Below, piece after piece: positions 1 to 8,720 of a DNA stretch of 33,586 nucleotides (position 1 is the stretch's first letter; each line of letters begins with the position of its first letter). This DNA is from an uncultured Lewinella sp. (GTDB lineage Bacteria; Bacteroidota; Bacteroidia; Chitinophagales; Saprospiraceae), in contig CAJXMP010000012.1 of the NCBI GenBank assembly GCA_913056515.1, forward strand, positions 1-33,586, read 5' to 3'. The position numbers and the translations under genes are program-made. Below the pieces are notes generated by a model. The model was given only the letters and a program-made list of their open reading frames with translations, made no database searches and was not told the origin of the DNA.

Positions 1-15
1 TGGCGATTATTGGAT

Positions 16-52
16 AAAAAAAGGGTGAAGCCATTTAGCTTCACCTTTTTTT
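16..52 (-). terminator. Intrinsic terminator of the SulP gene
   Basis: GGTGAAGC at 24-31 pairs with GCTTCACC at 38-45 around a 6-base loop. Read on the minus strand, the stem is followed by a run of seven T (complement of A16-22). It abuts the stop codon of the SulP transporter at 52-54. Confidence 0.85.
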
Positions 53-1620
53 TATATAAAATTGGATTGATCCATCATCACATAGTACTTAGGGTCATTG
101 ACATCATTTAGAATGACATTGTGGAATTTAGGATTTGCCTTTGTAAGGATTGCTTTACAATCTGGACTTAAATGACTCAACCTAACTTGCTTGCCTTCTT
201 TTTGATATTTTAAGATTAAGCTTTGAATAGCTTCCACACCGGAGTGGTCGGACACTCTTGATTCTATAAAATCAATTTCGATTTTATCTGGATCATTTTT
301 GATGTCAAATTTAGTATTGAAGGCTGTTATTGATCCAAAGAATAATGGTCCAAATATTTCATATACTTTGGTGCCATCCTCTTTAAATCTTTTTCTTGCC
401 CGAATACGAATGGCATTTTCCCAGGAGAAAACCAATGCTGAAACGATAATTCCAGCAATAACGGCTACAGCCAGGTCAAAGAAACTTGTTATTACGGTGA
501 CTAGCACTACCCCAAAGGCATCTGACTTAGGGATCTTAGTCATCATCCTAAGACTGGACCAAGCAAATGTTTTTATTACGACAATAAACATAACACCTAC
601 TAAAGCTGCAATTGGAATCTGCTCAATGGCAGGTGATAGGAATAAGATAAATGCCAATAGGGCCAATGCAGCAACTATACCAGATAATCTGCCTCGTCCA
701 CCAGAATTCACATTAATCATAGATTGACCGATCATGGCACAGCCACCCATACCGCCAAAAAAGCCATTAACAATATTGGCTAAACCTTGCGCAAAGCTTT
801 CTTTATTAGACCTTCCTTTAGTTTCAGTGATTTCATCGACTAGCGTTAAGGTCATTAAGGATTCAATCAATCCAATAGCAGCCAGAATAAAGGCATACGG
901 TAGAATAAATTTTAATGTCTCTAAGGTCATTGGAACTGCAGGGATGGCAAAATCAGGAAGGGAACCTTTTATTCCGGTCCCTCCTTTGGCTTGTACAAAA
1001 CTTAAAACAGTTTCTGTGTCAATGCCACCAAAAATTACAATTCCGCTGATAACTAGAATGGCGGCTAAGCCTCCAGGGATAGCTTTATGAAGTTTGGGTA
1101 AGAAATGCATTAAGGCCATGGTTAATCCGACTAAGCCAAGCATTGGAAGTAGGTTGTTCATAGGAAGCCATTGCCCATCAACTTGGAACATCTCCAATTG
1201 AGCAAGGAAAATAACAATAGCTAAGCCATTCACGAATCCCAACATAACAGGGTGTGGGATTAGACGAACAAACTTTCCTAATCGAAGTATACCAAAGAGC
1301 ATTTGGATTAATCCCATCAGTAATAGGGTTGCAAATAGATATTGTAATCCTGCACCTGAGGCTAGTTCGTTTCCTTCTTTTACCAGTGATACCATTACAA
1401 CTGCTAATGCGCCTGTAGCACCTGATATCATCCCTGGTCTACCCCCGAAGATGGAGGTGATTAGACCCACCATGAATGCGCCATAGAGACCGACAAGCGG
1501 AGGAATACCTGCTACAAATGCAAAGGCAACTGCCTCTGGAACTAGAGCCAGCGCTACGGTTAAACCTGAAAGTATATCATCCTTAGCGTTTGCTGTTTGC
1601 TTTTTGAAAAAATCTACCAT
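52..1620 (-). CDS. SulP family anion transporter with STAS domain
   Basis: A 522-residue inner-membrane protein of the SulP/SLC26 family, which moves sulfate, bicarbonate or other inorganic anions by symport or exchange. The N-terminal ~400 residues are a series of hydrophobic segments. They open with the family signature around residues 19-50 (GLTVALALVPEAVAFAF, then PPLVGLYGAF). A cytoplasmic STAS domain follows at about 415-505, recognisable from GPLFFGS, IDFIESRVSDHSGVEAI and VRLSHLSPDC. Length is normal for the family and both ends look intact. The gene stands alone: a terminator overlaps its stop and the next gene upstream has its own terminator. Substrate cannot be told from sequence. 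The ATG follows about 230 bases of gene-free DNA in which no consensus promoter was found. Confidence 0.93.
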   Translation of the reverse strand: MVDFFKKQTANAKDDILSGLTVALALVPEAVAFAFVAGIPPLVGLYGAFMVGLITSIFGGRPGMISGATGALAVVMVSLVKEGNELASGAGLQYLFATLLLMGLIQMLFGILRLGKFVRLIPHPVMLGFVNGLAIVIFLAQLEMFQVDGQWLPMNNLLPMLGLVGLTMALMHFLPKLHKAIPGGLAAILVISGIVIFGGIDTETVLSFVQAKGGTGIKGSLPDFAIPAVPMTLETLKFILPYAFILAAIGLIESLMTLTLVDEITETKGRSNKESFAQGLANIVNGFFGGMGGCAMIGQSMINVNSGGRGRLSGIVAALALLAFILFLSPAIEQIPIAALVGVMFIVVIKTFAWSSLRMMTKIPKSDAFGVVLVTVITSFFDLAVAVIAGIIVSALVFSWENAIRIRARKRFKEDGTKVYEIFGPLFFGSITAFNTKFDIKNDPDKIEIDFIESRVSDHSGVEAIQSLILKYQKEGKQVRLSHLSPDCKAILTKANPKFHNVILNDVNDPKYYVMMDQSNFI

Positions 1621-1820
1621 TACCCTAATTTTGCTGCGAAAATAAGGGCTTCAAGTCTAAATATCAAAGGGAGGTAAAATAAGCCGATATTGCCTAAACT
1701 TTAATATTTGGTCACACCTGATGATGGCTCGTTAAGATTTTGTTTGTCAAGGATTTAGGTGGCTATTGTTTGGTGTAGAAGTGTTGAGTTGAAATTTAAA
1801 GAAGTTGGAATAAAATGAAT

Positions 1821-1855
1821 AAAAAAAGAGGTAAGCATCGCTTACCTCTTTTTTT
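1821..1855 (-). terminator. Strong intrinsic terminator of the desaturase gene
   Basis: A 16-bp perfect inverted repeat, 1821-1836 against 1840-1855, with a 3-base loop and A/T tracts at both ends. It could work on either strand but sits exactly at the desaturase stop codon (1854-1856). Confidence 0.88.
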
Positions 1856-2960
1856 ATACTGCTGGATAAATGTCTTTGGTACCTAAGTGATACAGCATTT
1901 TTCCATGATTGATGACTGCTCTTCTAAATGTTTTAGCACAGTGATAGGGTAGGTCAAACTCCTTAGCTGTCTTTTTAACGATAGCAGATATCTTTCTGTA
2001 GTGTACGTGGCAGATATTCGGGAACAAATGGTGCTCTATTTGGAAATTAAGTCCACCAATGAACCAATTTAGTATTCTATTCTTAGGTGCAAAGTTGGTA
2101 GTGGTTTGGATTTGATGCACTGCCCAGTTGTTTTCTACTGTTCCTGTCTGTGGTTGTTCAATAAACTGCGTTTCAGGAACAACGTGAGCAGGTTGGAAGA
2201 TGACAGCCAGTGCAAAGCCACAAACGAGGTGCATTAAGACAATTCCAGCGATAGTTATATACCATGGAGCCTGCATGAATATCAGTGGTAATATGATAAA
2301 TAGACCATAGTACAAGGCTTTTAACGCAATTAGTTGAGCCATCAGTCCAGTATAGGATTTATGGAGTGACTTCAAAAGCCCATTTCTGTGGTATCTAGTC
2401 AATTGTCGGAAATCTTTGGTGGTCATCCACTCTAAAGTCATCAGCGCATATAATGGCCATGAATAAAGGTGTTGCAGGCGATGGTGCTTCAATCTTTTTT
2501 GTGTAGGAGAAAATCGGAATAATTTTCCTGAATCAATATCCTCATCCATTCCATGAATGTTTGTGTATGAGTGGTGTAGCACATTATGTTGTAACTCCCA
2601 ATTATAATGATATCCACCTAAAAGGATAATCGATCGGCCTAACAGCTTATTTACGAACTTGTTTTTGGAGTATGCACCATGAATGGCGTCATGCATGATA
2701 GATGTACCTACTCCAGACATTCCAATACCCATCAAGAACCACATGCTTAAAACAATCCAAATAGAATCGAAAACATTAAACATGAGTAAAATGTAAGGAA
2801 CGAAGTATAATGCAAACATAAAGAAGGTCTTTACGATCATCTCCGTATTAGCATGTCTAGAGATTTGATTTTCTTTAAAATAGGCGTTTACACGCTTTCT
2901 AAGTGTATTAATGAAATCAGCATTGACTTCTCTTGAAAATTTAATGTGCTTAAAATCCAT
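1854..2960 (-). CDS. Fatty acid desaturase, front-end (linoleoyl-CoA / delta-6 type)
   Basis: A 368-residue integral membrane di-iron desaturase. Its three histidine boxes are HDAIH at residues 90-94, HNVLHH at 125-130 and QIEHH at 307-311. The Gln in the third box is typical of front-end (delta-5/delta-6-like) acyl desaturases, which add a double bond between an existing one and the carboxyl end. Hydrophobic pairs at about 45-85 and 215-260 flank the boxes. There is no fused cytochrome b5 domain, so a separate electron donor is needed. It lies 96 bases downstream of the SDR gene on the same strand and could be read through from that operon. A role in polyunsaturated or branched lipid adjustment is inferred. 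Regiospecificity is unknown. Confidence 0.92.
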   Translation of the reverse strand: MDFKHIKFSREVNADFINTLRKRVNAYFKENQISRHANTEMIVKTFFMFALYFVPYILLMFNVFDSIWIVLSMWFLMGIGMSGVGTSIMHDAIHGAYSKNKFVNKLLGRSIILLGGYHYNWELQHNVLHHSYTNIHGMDEDIDSGKLFRFSPTQKRLKHHRLQHLYSWPLYALMTLEWMTTKDFRQLTRYHRNGLLKSLHKSYTGLMAQLIALKALYYGLFIILPLIFMQAPWYITIAGIVLMHLVCGFALAVIFQPAHVVPETQFIEQPQTGTVENNWAVHQIQTTTNFAPKNRILNWFIGGLNFQIEHHLFPNICHVHYRKISAIVKKTAKEFDLPYHCAKTFRRAVINHGKMLYHLGTKDIYPAV

Positions 2961-3056
2961 AACACTCGTTTAATTTCTAGTTCATCTATTCAATAGATTA
3001 CATAGACTAGTTTAAGATAAATTGTTACCTGTAATTTGAGTTTTAGTGTTGTTGGG

Positions 3057-3869
3057 TTAGGAAGAACTTTCTTTAATCTTATTTAAGTTCATCTTGTAAA
3101 TCAACCGGATTAAACCAGGTGCCATTCGGGCGAGTAAACTTAATATTTTTCCAGTTGGTGTGAGTACTTTTTTGAATTTTCTTTTTTGAATTTGACGGAT
3201 AATTGATTGGGCAACGATATCTCTACTTTGTTTTTTAACATTTTCTCTTTGAGGTAAAACTACTTTTTTTCCGTCTGTATCAAGTATTTCTTTGGTTGTT
3301 TCGTTTTGTGTAAATCCAACATAGGTCAGACCTACAAAAATACCATAGGGCTTTAATTCATTGTGGGCCGACTGGGCAATTGAATTAATGGCATTTTTGG
3401 TGCCACTGTAAATCCCATTATATGGAATTCCATAAAAAGAAGCTATAGAGGAGATAAATTGAATAGATCCTTTAGTCTCTTTTAAAAATGGAATAGCTGC
3501 TTTTGCGGGATACACGGAGCCAAGAATATTTACATCAATCATTTTCTGATAAATATTGGGTTCTAGGTCTTCCATAGCACCTCTAGTGGCAATAGCAGCG
3601 TTGGTAATTATAACATCAATTCTTCCAAAATGTTGATGTGTTTTTTGACATAGTTCCTCACAAAACGCCCAATTAGATACATCACCGGCTATGGCTAACA
3701 CCTCATACCCAGCTGCTTTAAATTCAGCTGCTGTTACTTGAAGTTTAGCCTCATTTCTAGCATTCAGAACCACTCTTGCACCTGCTCTAGCATAGCTCAA
3801 GGCAAGTGCTTTGCCTATACCTTGTCTAGATCCTGTGATAATTACTACTTGAGCTGATTTATTTTCCAT
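3057..3869 (-). CDS. Short-chain dehydrogenase/reductase (classical SDR)
   Basis: A 270-residue NAD(P)-dependent oxidoreductase. The cofactor-binding glycine motif TGSRQGIG is at residues 12-19, NAA at 90-92 and the conserved Asn at 114. The catalytic residues are Ser141 and the YxxxK pair Tyr154/Lys158. The C-terminus (about 215-265) is basic and hydrophobic (KRKFKKV, then LARMAPGLIRLIYKM), suggesting membrane association as in SDRs acting on lipids or ketosphinganine-like substrates. The start codon lies inside the preceding epimerase gene (11-base overlap), so the two are probably translationally coupled. It is the last gene of the SET/FG-GAP/epimerase operon. Substrate unknown. Confidence 0.9.
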   Translation of the reverse strand: MENKSAQVVIITGSRQGIGKALALSYARAGARVVLNARNEAKLQVTAAEFKAAGYEVLAIAGDVSNWAFCEELCQKTHQHFGRIDVIITNAAIATRGAMEDLEPNIYQKMIDVNILGSVYPAKAAIPFLKETKGSIQFISSIASFYGIPYNGIYSGTKNAINSIAQSAHNELKPYGIFVGLTYVGFTQNETTKEILDTDGKKVVLPQRENVKKQSRDIVAQSIIRQIQKRKFKKVLTPTGKILSLLARMAPGLIRLIYKMNLNKIKESSS

Positions 3870-4881
3870 TGTTTAAATATCCATTTTCTTTGAACCATTG
3901 AATGGCGTCTTCTACTGCAGTTTGAATGGGAGTAGCTGGTAAGTTTAATTCTTTCCTTGCTTTTGAAACGCTATAATATTGATCTATAAGCGAAATTTTG
4001 GCTACTGGATATGAAATTTTAGGCGCTTTACCAGAGATTTTACCCATTAATGATCCGGCGTGACCAGCTAATTTGACTAAAAAGGAAGGGACTTTAAGTG
4101 AAGGAGGTTTAACTCCTGCTGCTTGTGCAATGATTCCAGTAGCTTCTTTGTAGGATAAGTTCTCATTACCTAGAATGTACATTTCTCCGATACGACCCAT
4201 AGTCAATGCATTGCAGATTGCTTGAGCAACATCTTTTACATATACCCAATTCTTCCCACCTGTGGTGATCATTTTAAGTTCTTGTTTAGCCACAGCTAGT
4301 ATCATAGCTCCACTAGAGGGTTTAGAATCATAGGGGCCAATCATAAAAGTAGGATTGACTATTATGGCTGGAAGTTTTTGCTTTTGGACAGCTTGTAAAA
4401 CCTTTTCTTGAGCAAGTAGTTTTGAATCCACATAATCTAGCCCAAAGTTTTTAGCCATAGTAGGTGTAGTTTCATCTCCTGGACTAGATTTTTGCCCATA
4501 TCCGAATGCTGAGGCAGAACTAATAAAAACGAAGCGCTTGATCTTATTTTCTAATGCGGCTTCTACAAGGTTCATGGTGCCATCCACATTTACTTTATAG
4601 TAGATTTCATGTCTTATAGGCCAAACATTAGTCAGTGCCGCAATGTGGATAATTGCATCACAGCCTTTAGCATGTTGTACTAGACCTTTTTTATCTAATA
4701 AGTCACCTTCTACAAACTCTATATCAAGTCCTTCTAGTGTACGACTTTTACTCCCTTTTTGAATTAGTGCCTTGACGGTATAGTTTCGTTGTAACAGCTC
4801 TCTAACTGTATTTGAACCTAACAGGCCATCGGCTCCAGTGATAAAAATCTTTTCCAATAGTCTATGTTTTACTTGATGCAC
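3859..4881 (-). CDS. NAD-dependent epimerase/dehydratase family protein (extended SDR, dihydroflavonol-reductase-like)
   Basis: A 340-residue extended SDR. The Rossmann motif GADGLLG is at residues 16-22, an acidic stretch and IIHIAAL near 77-83, Ser121/Ser122, and the catalytic YVDSK with Tyr150 and Lys154. The layout matches the dihydroflavonol 4-reductase / 3-beta-HSD branch rather than sugar-nucleotide epimerases, though that assignment is by eye. The first 13 bases overlap the end of the large FG-GAP lipoprotein gene and the last 11 overlap the SDR gene. Two successive reductases point to sequential modification of one substrate, perhaps a lipid or isoprenoid ketone/alcohol. No substrate can be named. 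Confidence 0.9.
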   Translation of the reverse strand: MHQVKHRLLEKIFITGADGLLGSNTVRELLQRNYTVKALIQKGSKSRTLEGLDIEFVEGDLLDKKGLVQHAKGCDAIIHIAALTNVWPIRHEIYYKVNVDGTMNLVEAALENKIKRFVFISSASAFGYGQKSSPGDETTPTMAKNFGLDYVDSKLLAQEKVLQAVQKQKLPAIIVNPTFMIGPYDSKPSSGAMILAVAKQELKMITTGGKNWVYVKDVAQAICNALTMGRIGEMYILGNENLSYKEATGIIAQAAGVKPPSLKVPSFLVKLAGHAGSLMGKISGKAPKISYPVAKISLIDQYYSVSKARKELNLPATPIQTAVEDAIQWFKENGYLNNGK

Positions 4882-7800
4882 TCAAGCATACTTAAATAAT
4901 TGTGGTTGTTCGCTACAATTATAAAAGTTTTATCTCCAATTCTTAAGTTTTCAACTGTTTTTGAATTGGCATTTAAGAATAAGCCAGTATCATCTATTGC
5001 TTTGAAATCTCCTTTTCCGTTTCCTTTAAGCAAATAACCTTTATTGGAATCATATCGAATCGTCTCTACTTCTGCGTTGTAGATAGCACCTACTCCTAAA
5101 ATATCTACGTGACCGTCTTGATCGAAGTCCTTGACCAAGAAGTCTAAACTAGGACCAAATTGAGCTTGAGCTGGAAGTGCTTTTACTTTAAAGGTTCCAT
5201 CTGCATTATTCAATAACATGACAGATTCGAAGGTATTACAAGTCAGATGAATGCCACTATCTAATTTATCTTGACCATAAATGCTAGATAAGTCTGCATG
5301 TGCAAAGTCACTATAGGTTTGAAAGTCAGCTGCAATTTGAGGGACCTGCTGGGAGGAACATTCGCGTCCTCTTACAGGAAGCATGGTACCATTATTATCT
5401 TTTGAAAGTACGACATCAAAACTGCCATTATCATCAAAATCATTACAGTAGACATGGAATGAATTATTCCCTTTTGGATTAAATTTATTATTGGTGCCTA
5501 AGTTACCTACCAAAAGGTCCTTATGACCATCCTCATTGAGATCTACGGCTTCGATTTTATACCACCATCCAGTCAGGTCTGCAAATTCAGGCAGTATTTT
5601 TTTATTGAATTGACCATTTTGGTTTTCAAATAAGGTAATAGGCATCCACTCGCCAATCGCAAAGAAATCTTGATCTCCATCTTGGTCATAGTCCATAGCT
5701 GTAAGATCATATATCATACCAGCTGATGCAAAATCAGGTGCAATTTCTGCAGTAACATCTGAAAAAGTACCTGCATTATTTTCAAGGATATATGAAGTAG
5801 GGGAGAAAGGATATTTTCCTCCTATGACATTCGATCCAATCAATAAGTCTAGGTCGCCATCTTGATCATAGTCAATAGCCTCTAATGCTTTGGTATTGGT
5901 TTTAATGGCTGGGAAGTTTTGGGCTTTTGTGAATGTCCCAGCTCCATCATTTAAGTATAATCTATCTAGTTGAAGTGCTGAACCTTCCTTGAATTCATAG
6001 GATCCAGAGCCAATTAGAATGTCCAAGTCATTATCCTGGTCTGCATCAAAAAGGAGAATTTCCTGGTCTTCATATGCTTTGTCGTATTCTAAGAGATCTA
6101 AGTTAGTAGATACAAAGGCACCATTTGCACCTTGAATGAAAATCATAGCAGGTTTGTTATGACTTCCTCCGAAAATAATATCTTCTTTCCCATCACTATT
6201 TAGATCTGCTACTGCTGAACATGGGCCTAGAGTTGATTTTTTCTGTGGAAGTAATAGCTGATCCATGTAATCATCATAGTCATTTTCTAAGTGTACATAA
6301 TTGATCCCCAATTCAAAGCTATTCGAGGATTTAAATAACGCATTGACCTTATTTTCCTTTGAAGCTATTGCCTGACTTGCGTCTTGTTCATTGACTTGAA
6401 GAATCTGGTTGGCATCTACTTTCTTCAAGACAGTATTTTTACCATTTGGCCAAGTAATTTTAACTTCATCAACAGTTTTTTGGGAACCTAAACCAAAATG
6501 AATCCTATGATCAACAGAGGAAAGATAGCCACGGGTGGTATACAATTCTTTTTGTTGCGTTTGGCCATCATAGGAAATTTCTACTTTAGCTCCAATAGCC
6601 ATGGTATTAGGCGCATTTCCTTTAAGATCAATGGTTAGATAATTGCCAGTACTCTTGTTTTTAAGAATCATAGCTTTATCCGCTGTATTGTTTAGAATAA
6701 GATCCAGTGCCCCATCATTATTTAAATCTGCATATGCTGCTCCTGAAGTAAAAGTCGGATTAGCAATACCATATTTACTGGCTGAATTTTTAAAATGTAG
6801 TTCCCCTTGGTTGATATATAGGGGATTGATTAGTTTTTGCGATGGCAAGGAGTTGATCAATTCTTGTAAATCATAAACTACTCCATTGGCTTGATCTTTT
6901 GCCATCTTAATATTAAAATCCCTGTTGCCAACATCTTTATAAATTCCGTTGGTTACATATAAATCATTTAGACCGTCATTGTTGAAGTCTCCAATAAGAG
7001 GCGCCCAAGACCAATCTGATTTTGAAATTCCGGAATATTGCCCTATATCTGTATAAGACCCATTTTTCATGTTAAGGTGTAAGGCATTAGTCATGTATTG
7101 ATGATGGAATCCATTTTTAACCATCTCCAAGAAGTCTGACGTACTCATTGAAGCCATGTTTTCTTTTCCACGAATGTGGTCATCAGCCATCATATCAAGT
7201 ACTATCAAATCATTATAGCCGTCATTATTCATATCTCCAATATCGGAGCCCATGGAGTAGAAAGAAATGTGCGAAAAGGTATTCAATATTTCATCCTTAA
7301 AAGTCCCATCTTTTTGATTGATATACAAAATATCTGGCTCTAGATAATCATTGGCTACATAGATGTCTGGCCAATCATCATTATTGAAATCTCCTATGGA
7401 ACAAGAGAGTCCCCATGCCTTGTTGTAAGTCCCAGCCTTTTGAGTTACATCTACAAAAGTATAGCCCGTATTTTCATATAAATGATCCGAGGTTAATGCC
7501 TCAATATTGCTCATGATTTCAGAATTGATCTTTCCATTATTTTGGAAATCTATTCTATGGTTGAGTTGATACATATCGAGGTCACCATCCTTATCATAAT
7601 CAAAGAAATAGGATTGGGTACTATAACCTAAATGTGCAAGCCCCCATGCTGCTGAACTTTCTTTAAAGGTGTTGTTTTTTTGATTGATATATAGTTGATT
7701 ATATCTATACTCCGGATAACCCACAGCTGCGGATCTTGAAATATAAATATCTGTCCATCCATCATTATTGATGTCTACTACAGAAACTCCAGTACACCAT

Positions 7801-8153
7801 CCAGTAGGATCATCTAAACCTGCACTTTGGGTAATATCTTGAAATGAAAAATTTCCTTGATTTAGGTACAATTTATTTGAACCTAAATTGGATAGAAATA
7901 AGATATCCTGTAGTCCATCATTATTGATGTCCAAAACAGCTGTACCAACCCCAGAGTACAAATAAGGATAATTGATAAAATTGAATTCAGGTGTTTCAGT
8001 GAAAAAGTTTTGGAATTCAATATGCGTTATAGAGTCGGGGACCAATTCAAATCCTGATATAGATTTTACAGGGCTTTCTTTTTGGTCACAACTCATTAAT
8101 AGCGTCATAATCATTAAAAAGCTACCGTATTTAAGGATATTTTGGATTTTCAT
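4869..8153 (-). CDS. FG-GAP/VCBS repeat lipoprotein with central ASPIC/UnbV (CRTAC1-like) domain
   Basis: A 1094-residue exported protein. The signal peptide ends in a lipobox (LLMSC, Cys at about residue 22), so a lipoprotein is expected. At least fourteen DxDxDG-type calcium loops (for example DINNDGLQD, DYDKDGDLD, DADQDNDLD, DFDQDGHVD) fall in two sets. Seven lie between about residues 74 and 473 and seven between about 647 and 1006. Each set is about right for a seven-bladed integrin-like beta-propeller. Between them, at about 498-591, is an ASPIC/UnbV domain (GAKVEI, TRGYLSSVDHRIHFGLG, VKITWPNG). Homologues in Bacteroidota are abundant but poorly characterised. Binding of calcium and a surface ligand or partner is inferred. 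The ATG is 12 bases after the SET gene stop, so the two are surely co-transcribed. Confidence 0.92.
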   Translation of the reverse strand: MKIQNILKYGSFLMIMTLLMSCDQKESPVKSISGFELVPDSITHIEFQNFFTETPEFNFINYPYLYSGVGTAVLDINNDGLQDILFLSNLGSNKLYLNQGNFSFQDITQSAGLDDPTGWCTGVSVVDINNDGWTDIYISRSAAVGYPEYRYNQLYINQKNNTFKESSAAWGLAHLGYSTQSYFFDYDKDGDLDMYQLNHRIDFQNNGKINSEIMSNIEALTSDHLYENTGYTFVDVTQKAGTYNKAWGLSCSIGDFNNDDWPDIYVANDYLEPDILYINQKDGTFKDEILNTFSHISFYSMGSDIGDMNNDGYNDLIVLDMMADDHIRGKENMASMSTSDFLEMVKNGFHHQYMTNALHLNMKNGSYTDIGQYSGISKSDWSWAPLIGDFNNDGLNDLYVTNGIYKDVGNRDFNIKMAKDQANGVVYDLQELINSLPSQKLINPLYINQGELHFKNSASKYGIANPTFTSGAAYADLNNDGALDLILNNTADKAMILKNKSTGNYLTIDLKGNAPNTMAIGAKVEISYDGQTQQKELYTTRGYLSSVDHRIHFGLGSQKTVDEVKITWPNGKNTVLKKVDANQILQVNEQDASQAIASKENKVNALFKSSNSFELGINYVHLENDYDDYMDQLLLPQKKSTLGPCSAVADLNSDGKEDIIFGGSHNKPAMIFIQGANGAFVSTNLDLLEYDKAYEDQEILLFDADQDNDLDILIGSGSYEFKEGSALQLDRLYLNDGAGTFTKAQNFPAIKTNTKALEAIDYDQDGDLDLLIGSNVIGGKYPFSPTSYILENNAGTFSDVTAEIAPDFASAGMIYDLTAMDYDQDGDQDFFAIGEWMPITLFENQNGQFNKKILPEFADLTGWWYKIEAVDLNEDGHKDLLVGNLGTNNKFNPKGNNSFHVYCNDFDDNGSFDVVLSKDNNGTMLPVRGRECSSQQVPQIAADFQTYSDFAHADLSSIYGQDKLDSGIHLTCNTFESVMLLNNADGTFKVKALPAQAQFGPSLDFLVKDFDQDGHVDILGVGAIYNAEVETIRYDSNKGYLLKGNGKGDFKAIDDTGLFLNANSKTVENLRIGDKTFIIVANNHNYLSMLECIK

Positions 8154-8165
8154 CTTGTAAATAGT

Positions 8166-8552
8166 TTATTTTTTGTTGAACCACAAGTCTTTTTCATTTG
8201 CTTGACCTCCTACATAGTCTAGGAAGATTTCTTCTCCAGCTGAGATATCTTTTATTGCTTCGATAAACATTAATGCATCTACAGCGTCAATTTTGACTTC
8301 TGCATTGGGTGCATGGCTATGGTTATATAATGAGCCAAACCCCAAGGCAATACAAGCGGGGAAGGCTTTGTCTTCCATTAAAAAGTAATAATTATATAAG
8401 TTAGTCTGGTCAATTGATTTTAAATCATCCTTAGGTATTTTTATTAGGGGACAAATTTCAATTAATGCACCTTGTTCAATATCATTTAGACAGAACATAC
8501 CTCTTCCTGCAATTTTACTTTCAGCGAAGAAAAGTCCAGGATGGCTTTGCAT
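8166..8552 (-). CDS. SET domain-containing protein (putative protein-lysine methyltransferase)
   Basis: A 128-residue protein that is almost entirely a SET domain. GRGMF lies at residues 16-20 after a first strand, the SAM-pocket motif NHSHAPN at 77-83 (NHxxxPN), and GEEIFLDY at 106-113 with the conserved catalytic-type Tyr113. There are no pre-SET or post-SET cysteines and no second domain, so it is a minimal SET protein like several bacterial and chlamydial examples. It has no signal peptide and should be cytoplasmic. It is the first gene of an operon with the large FG-GAP lipoprotein. The target is unknown. A TAnnTTTG element lies about 32 bases upstream of the ATG. Confidence 0.88.
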   Translation of the reverse strand: MQSHPGLFFAESKIAGRGMFCLNDIEQGALIEICPLIKIPKDDLKSIDQTNLYNYYFLMEDKAFPACIALGFGSLYNHSHAPNAEVKIDAVDALMFIEAIKDISAGEEIFLDYVGGQANEKDLWFNKK

Positions 8553-8583
8553 AACTATATAATGTTTTTTTAAAAATACCTTT

Positions 8584-8591
8584 CAAATCTA
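8584..8591 (-). promoter_or_regulatory. Candidate -7 element of the SET/FG-GAP/reductase operon
   Basis: The minus strand reads TAGATTTG, a full match to the Bacteroidota -7 consensus TAnnTTTG, about 32 bases before the SET gene ATG. No TTG at the usual ~19-base spacing was found, so support is partial. Confidence 0.45.
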
Positions 8592-8665
8592 ATAAGAATG
8601 TAGCTTTCCTCATCTTAAAATTCAAAAAGTTATATTTATTTTTTTTAGCCAACTAATGAAAAATA

Positions 8666-8697
8666 TTTTTGTTACCTTAATAATAATTTTAGATTTG
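8666..8697 (+). promoter_or_regulatory. Promoter of the TonB-dependent receptor gene
   Basis: TTTTTG at 8666-8671, an 18-base spacer, then TAGATTTG at 8690-8697. This matches the Bacteroidota vegetative sigma consensus in both boxes. Transcription should begin near 8703, giving a leader of under 20 bases before the ATG at 8721. Confidence 0.72.
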
Positions 8698-8720
8698 CCT
8701 AAAAATTAGATTTAAGTTAG

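Noticed and set aside
299-1090. Plus-strand open frames of 142 and 118 codons inside the SulP gene
   Set aside because: They are antisense to a complete, well-recognised transporter, have no family resemblance and no promoter. They are frame shadows.
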